Below, piece after piece: positions 60,963-64,000 of a DNA stretch of 64,000 bases; position 1 is the stretch's first letter; every line of letters begins with the position of its first letter. The notes under the pieces were generated by a model that was not told the DNA's origin, ran no database searches, and saw nothing but the letters and a program-made list of their open reading frames with translations. The position numbers and the translations under genes are program-made. Source of the stretch: Mycolicibacterium sp. CBMA 234 (GTDB lineage Bacteria > Actinomycetota > Actinomycetes > Mycobacteriales > Mycobacteriaceae); the NCBI RefSeq assembly GCF_009729415.1, contig NZ_MPKW01000030.1, forward strand, positions 183,203 to 247,202. The letters run 5' to 3'.

Positions 60963-61910
60963 CTACAGACTTCGCAACCGACGCAATCGGTTCTCGACGG
61001 CCCGCCGCGTGGCCAGCGCATCCGGCGCGAGGATGTCGTATCCGTGGGGCAATCCCGGGATGACGTGGAGTTCGGTCGGCACGCCGGAGCTGAGCAACCG
61101 GCTCGCGTACGCGATGTCCTCGTCGCGCAGGATGTCGAGGTTGCCCACTTCGATGTAGGTGCGCGGCAATCCCGATAGGTCCGTGGCCCGGGCCGGCGCC
61201 GCGTACGACGACACCCGCTCCCCCGCGAGTTCGACGCCCAGCAGGGCACCCCAACCGGTCCGGTTGTCGTCGTAACCGAAGGTGATGTACTCGGCGGGCA
61301 GCTGCGGGTCCGGGTGGTAGGTCCGGTCGTCGAGCATCGGATAGATCAGCAGCAGCTCGACTATCGCCGGCCCATTCCGGTCGCGGGCCATCAGCGCAAC
61401 GCCGGCGCTGAGCCCACCGCCCGCACTATCACCCATCACCGCAATACGATTCGGGTCCACACCGAGCTCACCGGCATGGTCGGACAACCAGCGCAACGCC
61501 GTGTAGCAGTCCTCGACGGGTGTGGGGTCAGGGTGCTCGGGCGCCACCCGGTAGTCGATCAGCAGCACCGACACCCCGGTGGCCTGCACGTACATGCGGG
61601 CCACGGCATCGTAGATCGGCAACAGCGGCAAGATCATTGCTCCGCCATGCAGGAAAAGCACTGCCCCAGTGAGCTTTTCAGCATCGCCAGGGCGGTACCA
61701 CTGAGCAGGTATCGCGTAGCCGTCCGGCGTCGGGATCGTCAGGTCGGTGCGGTCGACACCGGCCGCCGGTTTCCACGCGGTGGCAGCCGCGGCCATGCCC
61801 GCGGTCAGGTTACGTCGGCGGGTCTCGACGTCACCGACCGGCGGGCCCGGTTCCGCGGTCGTGGGATTGCCGAGTGCTGCTCGGATTTCGGGGTCAACCG
61901 GCAACGCCAT
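60963..61910 (-). CDS. HSL-type alpha/beta hydrolase (GDXG lipase/esterase)
   Basis: 315 residues from ATG 61910 (MALPVDPEIRAALG), behind AAGGAG. Oxyanion motif LFLHGGAMILPLLP (HGGA instead of HGGG), nucleophile AVMGDSAGGGLSAG, acid and His near EVGNLDILRDE and GLPHGYDI. Hormone-sensitive-lipase family enzymes hydrolyse short acyl esters. No signal peptide. Convergent with the VWA/AAA cluster. Confidence 0.9.
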   Translation of the reverse strand: MALPVDPEIRAALGNPTTAEPGPPVGDVETRRRNLTAGMAAAATAWKPAAGVDRTDLTIPTPDGYAIPAQWYRPGDAEKLTGAVLFLHGGAMILPLLPIYDAVARMYVQATGVSVLLIDYRVAPEHPDPTPVEDCYTALRWLSDHAGELGVDPNRIAVMGDSAGGGLSAGVALMARDRNGPAIVELLLIYPMLDDRTYHPDPQLPAEYITFGYDDNRTGWGALLGVELAGERVSSYAAPARATDLSGLPRTYIEVGNLDILRDEDIAYASRLLSSGVPTELHVIPGLPHGYDILAPDALATRRAVENRLRRLRSL

Positions 61911-61941
61911 CGATTGCTCCTTCTCGTGGATGCCACGGGAC

Positions 61942-61984
61942 TTGTGCACGATTTTCCGCCCTCAGCGCGGAAAATCGTGCGCAA
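61942..61984. terminator. Hairpin between DoxX-like and hydrolase genes (palindrome H4)
   Basis: Arms 61942-61959 (ttgtgcacgattttccgc) and 61967-61984 pair fully except one T-G wobble, loop of 7 bases. It lies 5 bases past the stop of the DoxX-like gene, on the same strand, so it suits a terminator. Its cttgtg..cga..tttcc core resembles that of palindrome H3. Confidence 0.7.
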
Positions 61985-61988
61985 ATCG

Positions 61989-62363
61989 CTAGAACGCGTA
62001 CGGTCCGAACCGGCCCCAGGCGACGGTCACGGCGAGCGCCAGCAGCACCAGATTGATCACCACGTTGGGGTATTCCTTGCGACGGCCGTGGGTGACGATG
62101 GCGCCGACCATCACCAGCACCAAGCCGACGGCGGCCAGCGGGGTGAGCACCGGGAGGATGTGCACCAGCGGCGGCACGATCAGGCCGATCGCGCCGAGAA
62201 TCTCGACGACGCCGATCCCCCGGATGGCGTTCGCGTCGACATCCGCGGCCCAGCCCTGGCCCGCTGCCACCAGCTTGTCCTTGGGTACGACGAGCTTCAT
62301 CGCGCCGCTGCCGGCGAAGACGAAAGCCAGCACACCGGCGATTATCCACAGTGCAGTGTTCAT
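61989..62363 (-). CDS. DoxX-like small membrane protein
   Basis: 124 residues from ATG 62363 after GAGGAG. Four helices: TALWIIAGVLAFVFAGSGAM, then VEILGAIGLIVPPLVHILPV, PLAAVGLVLVMVGAIVTHG and NVVINLVLLALAVTVAWG. The AGxxKL and the RGIGVVEILGAIGLI region are typical of the DoxX/SURF4-like group. Role unclear; some members partner with redox enzymes. Confidence 0.85.
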   Translation of the reverse strand: MNTALWIIAGVLAFVFAGSGAMKLVVPKDKLVAAGQGWAADVDANAIRGIGVVEILGAIGLIVPPLVHILPVLTPLAAVGLVLVMVGAIVTHGRRKEYPNVVINLVLLALAVTVAWGRFGPYAF

Positions 62364-62415
62364 ATTGGGCTCCTCAAGCAGTGAAGGTTGACGGCCGCAC
62401 CGGCCTGATTCAACC

Positions 62416-62435
62416 AATCGGACTGCGGTCCGATT
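62416..62435 (-). terminator. Hairpin downstream of the folD-DUF3017 operon
   Basis: aatcggactgcggtccgatt: 8-base perfect arms, 4-base loop, 18 bases past the DUF3017 stop on the minus strand. Confidence 0.6.
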
Positions 62436-62453
62436 TATTCCACGCGAGGAAGG

Positions 62454-62777
62454 CTAGGCGGTACCCAACGGATTGATGGTCCACGCCACATACAGCATGA
62501 CGGCGCTGACAGAGGCTGTCGTCGCGACGTCGATGAGCCGAGACCGCACCACCAGCAGGCCGGCGCGGTCGTCGGTCAACAGCAACCGCATGGCGGCAGC
62601 AATACCGACGCCGACCGCCATCACCAGCGCGCCGCGACGCCAGTAGCCGCCGACGACCAACGCGAAGGCGACCACGAAGAACACGCCCACAGACAGGATC
62701 GGCCATTGGCCGGCGACGATCTTTCCCGTCGCTCCGCTCGCCCCAACCACCTTGCGCGCGGCTTCCTTTGCGGTCAA
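62454..62777 (-). CDS. DUF3017 membrane protein (Rv3355c-like)
   Basis: 107 residues, three helices: WPILSVGVFFVVAFALVVGG, ALVMAVGVGIAAAMRLLL and ATTASVSAVMLYVAWTINPL. Adjacent to folD as in M. tuberculosis (Rv3355c-Rv3356c). The start would be TTG 62777 overlapping the folD stop (TTGA); a different internal start is possible. Function unknown. Confidence 0.8.
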   Translation of the reverse strand: MTAKEAARKVVGASGATGKIVAGQWPILSVGVFFVVAFALVVGGYWRRGALVMAVGVGIAAAMRLLLTDDRAGLLVVRSRLIDVATTASVSAVMLYVAWTINPLGTA

Positions 62778-63634
62778 CGCAGTTTCGCCTCTTCCGCCTC
62801 AACCACGTTGGCCAGCAGGAAGGCCCGGGTCAGCGGTCCGACGCCGCCGGGGTTGGGCGACACATGGCCGGCCACATCCCATACATCGGGGTGCACGTCG
62901 CCGGCCAGCTTGCCGTCGACGCGGCTCACGCCAACGTCGATGACGGCGGCGCCAGGCTTGACCATGTCCGCGGTCAGCATGTGCGGTACCCCGACCGCCG
63001 CGATGATGATGTCGGCCTGCCGGGTCAGCGCGGGCAGATCACGAGTTCCGGTGTGGCACAACGTCACTGTGGCGTTCTCCGAGCGCCGGGTGAGCAACAG
63101 ACCCATGGGCCGGCCCACCGTCACGCCACGACCCATGACCACGACGTGGGCGCCTGCAATCGGCACCTCGAAGCGGCGCAGCAAGTGCACGATGCCGCGC
63201 GGCGTGCACGGCAGGGGCGCGGGCTCATTAAGCACCAGGCGGCCCAAGTTCGTCGGGTGCAGGCCGTCGGCGTCCTTGTCCGGATCGATGCGCTCGAGGG
63301 CGGCGTTCTCGTCAAGGTGCTTCGGCAGCGGCAATTGCACGATGTAGCCGGTGCACTCGGGATTGGCGTTCAGCTCGTCGATGACGGCATTCAGCTCAGC
63401 TTGGCTGATGTCAGCGGGCAGGTCCCGGCGGATCGAGTTGATGCCGACCTTGGCGCAGTCCGCGTGCTTGCCGCGCACATAGGCCTGCGAGCCCGGGTCG
63501 TCGCCGACCAGCACCGTGCCCAGACCCGGGGTCCGGCCGGCAGCGGTCAACGCCGCCACCCGATCGGTCAGGTCTTTGAAGATCTCGTCGCGTGTGGCCT
63601 TGCCGTCCAGCGTGATTGCACCCACGGCGACCAT
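62774..63634 (-). CDS. folD: Methylenetetrahydrofolate dehydrogenase/cyclohydrolase
   Basis: 286 residues. Bifunctional enzyme of one-carbon metabolism that makes 10-formyl-THF from 5,10-methylene-THF. Key motifs: VLVGDDPGSQAYVRGKHADCAKVG with the catalytic Tyr-x3-Lys, YIVQLPLPKHLDE, DKDADGLHPTNLG, VVVMGRGVTVGRPMGLLL for NADP and the C-terminal HVSPNPGGVGPLTRA. Matches Rv3356c. Start ATG 63634. Confidence 0.97.
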   Translation of the reverse strand: MVAVGAITLDGKATRDEIFKDLTDRVAALTAAGRTPGLGTVLVGDDPGSQAYVRGKHADCAKVGINSIRRDLPADISQAELNAVIDELNANPECTGYIVQLPLPKHLDENAALERIDPDKDADGLHPTNLGRLVLNEPAPLPCTPRGIVHLLRRFEVPIAGAHVVVMGRGVTVGRPMGLLLTRRSENATVTLCHTGTRDLPALTRQADIIIAAVGVPHMLTADMVKPGAAVIDVGVSRVDGKLAGDVHPDVWDVAGHVSPNPGGVGPLTRAFLLANVVEAEEAKLR

Positions 63635-63694
63635 TGTGTCAGGCCAGCGGAAACCGGCGTTGACACACCCTTCGCGGCGTGGTCAGCTGCGAAC

Positions 63695-64000
63695 GTGAAC
63701 ACCCAGCCCAATGTGTCCACTGACGTATTCAGTGAAGCGAAACTCGGTCCGATCACCCTGCGTAACCGGGTGATCAAGGCCGCGACATTCGAAGCGGCGA
63801 CTCCTGATGCGCTGGTCACTGATGATTTGATCCGGTATCACCAGCTGCCCGCCGCGGGCGGTGTTGGGATGACGACGGTCGCGTATTGCGCGGTGTCCCC
63901 GGGCGGCAGGACTGATGGTTGGCAGTTGTGGATGCGCCCGGAAGCGGTCCCGGGGTTACGCAAGTTGACGGACACGATTCATGGTGAGGGGGCGGCGGTC
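63695..64000 (+). CDS. Old yellow enzyme family oxidoreductase, N-terminal part (runs off window)
   Basis: First 102 codons from GTG 63695 (protein begins MNTQPNVSTDVFSEAKLG), open to the window end. FMN-barrel start TLRNRVIKAATFEAATPD, then VTDDLIRYHQLPAAGGVGMTTVAYCAV and LRKLTDTIHGEGA, as in NADH:flavin oxidoreductases. Position after folD agrees with M. tuberculosis Rv3359. The third-position GC here is lower than in folD (several ctg/ttg/gcg/gat mixes), a weak sign of different origin. A fuller protein is needed to name the subgroup. Confidence 0.85.
   Translation, partial: MNTQPNVSTDVFSEAKLGPITLRNRVIKAATFEAATPDALVTDDLIRYHQLPAAGGVGMTTVAYCAVSPGGRTDGWQLWMRPEAVPGLRKLTDTIHGEGAAV

Noticed and set aside
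63688..63705. AACGTGA motif at the start of the last gene
   Set aside because: Only the 7-mer occurs, with no inverted partner nearby.

Overview
The window is a high-GC actinobacterial chromosome segment that I read as a non-tuberculous, probably fast-growing Mycobacterium (Mycolicibacterium type). The main reason is synteny with the M. tuberculosis Rv3307-Rv3359 interval: deoD, pmmB, upp, satS (Rv3311), add, deoA, cdd, sdhCDAB, a sigJ-like gene, dacB1, nagA, yihY (Rv3335c), trpS, metC, metX, a methyltransferase, DUF3017 and folD occur in the same general order. MmpS/MmpL proteins, a PGRS-repeat protein and a mycobacterial SAM-IV riboswitch support this. No tRNA, rRNA, IS element, CRISPR array or prophage was seen.

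Layout. 1-16.5 kb: purine and pyrimidine salvage (deoD, upp, add, deoA, cdd) interleaved with pmmB, an EspC-like/NlpC-P60 cell-wall hydrolase operon, the SecA2-pathway chaperone gene satS, an mmpS-mmpL transport operon and an exported PGRS protein without a PE domain. A small low-GC gene sits between deoD and a shortened pmmB. 16.6-20.1 kb: the sdhCDAB operon, with a possible IdeR box upstream. 20.1-25 kb: a DUF559-type nuclease-like gene bracketed by two related palindromes, then a coupled AurF-type oxygenase and FprB-type reductase with a TetR regulator, and a CMD-family protein.

25-31 kb: a TetR-controlled cassette of flavin monooxygenase, SDR, acetoacetate-decarboxylase-like protein and old yellow enzyme, with three overlapping or adjacent operator-like repeats. 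A steroid 5-alpha-reductase gene follows, preceded by an exact match to the KstR consensus. 31-44 kb: sigJ-like ECF factor, APC permease, SMP-30-like protein, dacB1, nagA, then a Baeyer-Villiger monooxygenase/esterase/NDMA-alcohol dehydrogenase operon divergent from a PucR-type regulator, and a MarR/NmrA pair sharing an operator. 44-54 kb: yihY, trpS, a MarR/TIGR03086 divergent pair, xthA, monomeric icd, and the SAM-IV riboswitch with metC-metX-methyltransferase.

54-61 kb: a TetR-aromatic hydroxylase operon divergent from a second TetR gene. That gene heads a tight cluster of a VWA protein, a MoxR/NorQ-type AAA ATPase and four membrane proteins, two of them under 45 residues. This is the best candidate for an undescribed system here: it resembles the NorQ/NorD metal-centre maturation pair but has no nitric oxide reductase. 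61-64 kb: HSL-type esterase, DoxX-like protein, DUF3017-folD and the start of an old yellow enzyme gene.

Themes. Four intergenic palindromes share a related core and may belong to one dispersed repeat family. Several catabolic units combine Baeyer-Villiger or flavin monooxygenases, SDRs, esterases and alcohol dehydrogenases, pointing to ketone, steroid or terpenoid breakdown. All function calls come from reading the sequence; no database search was run.
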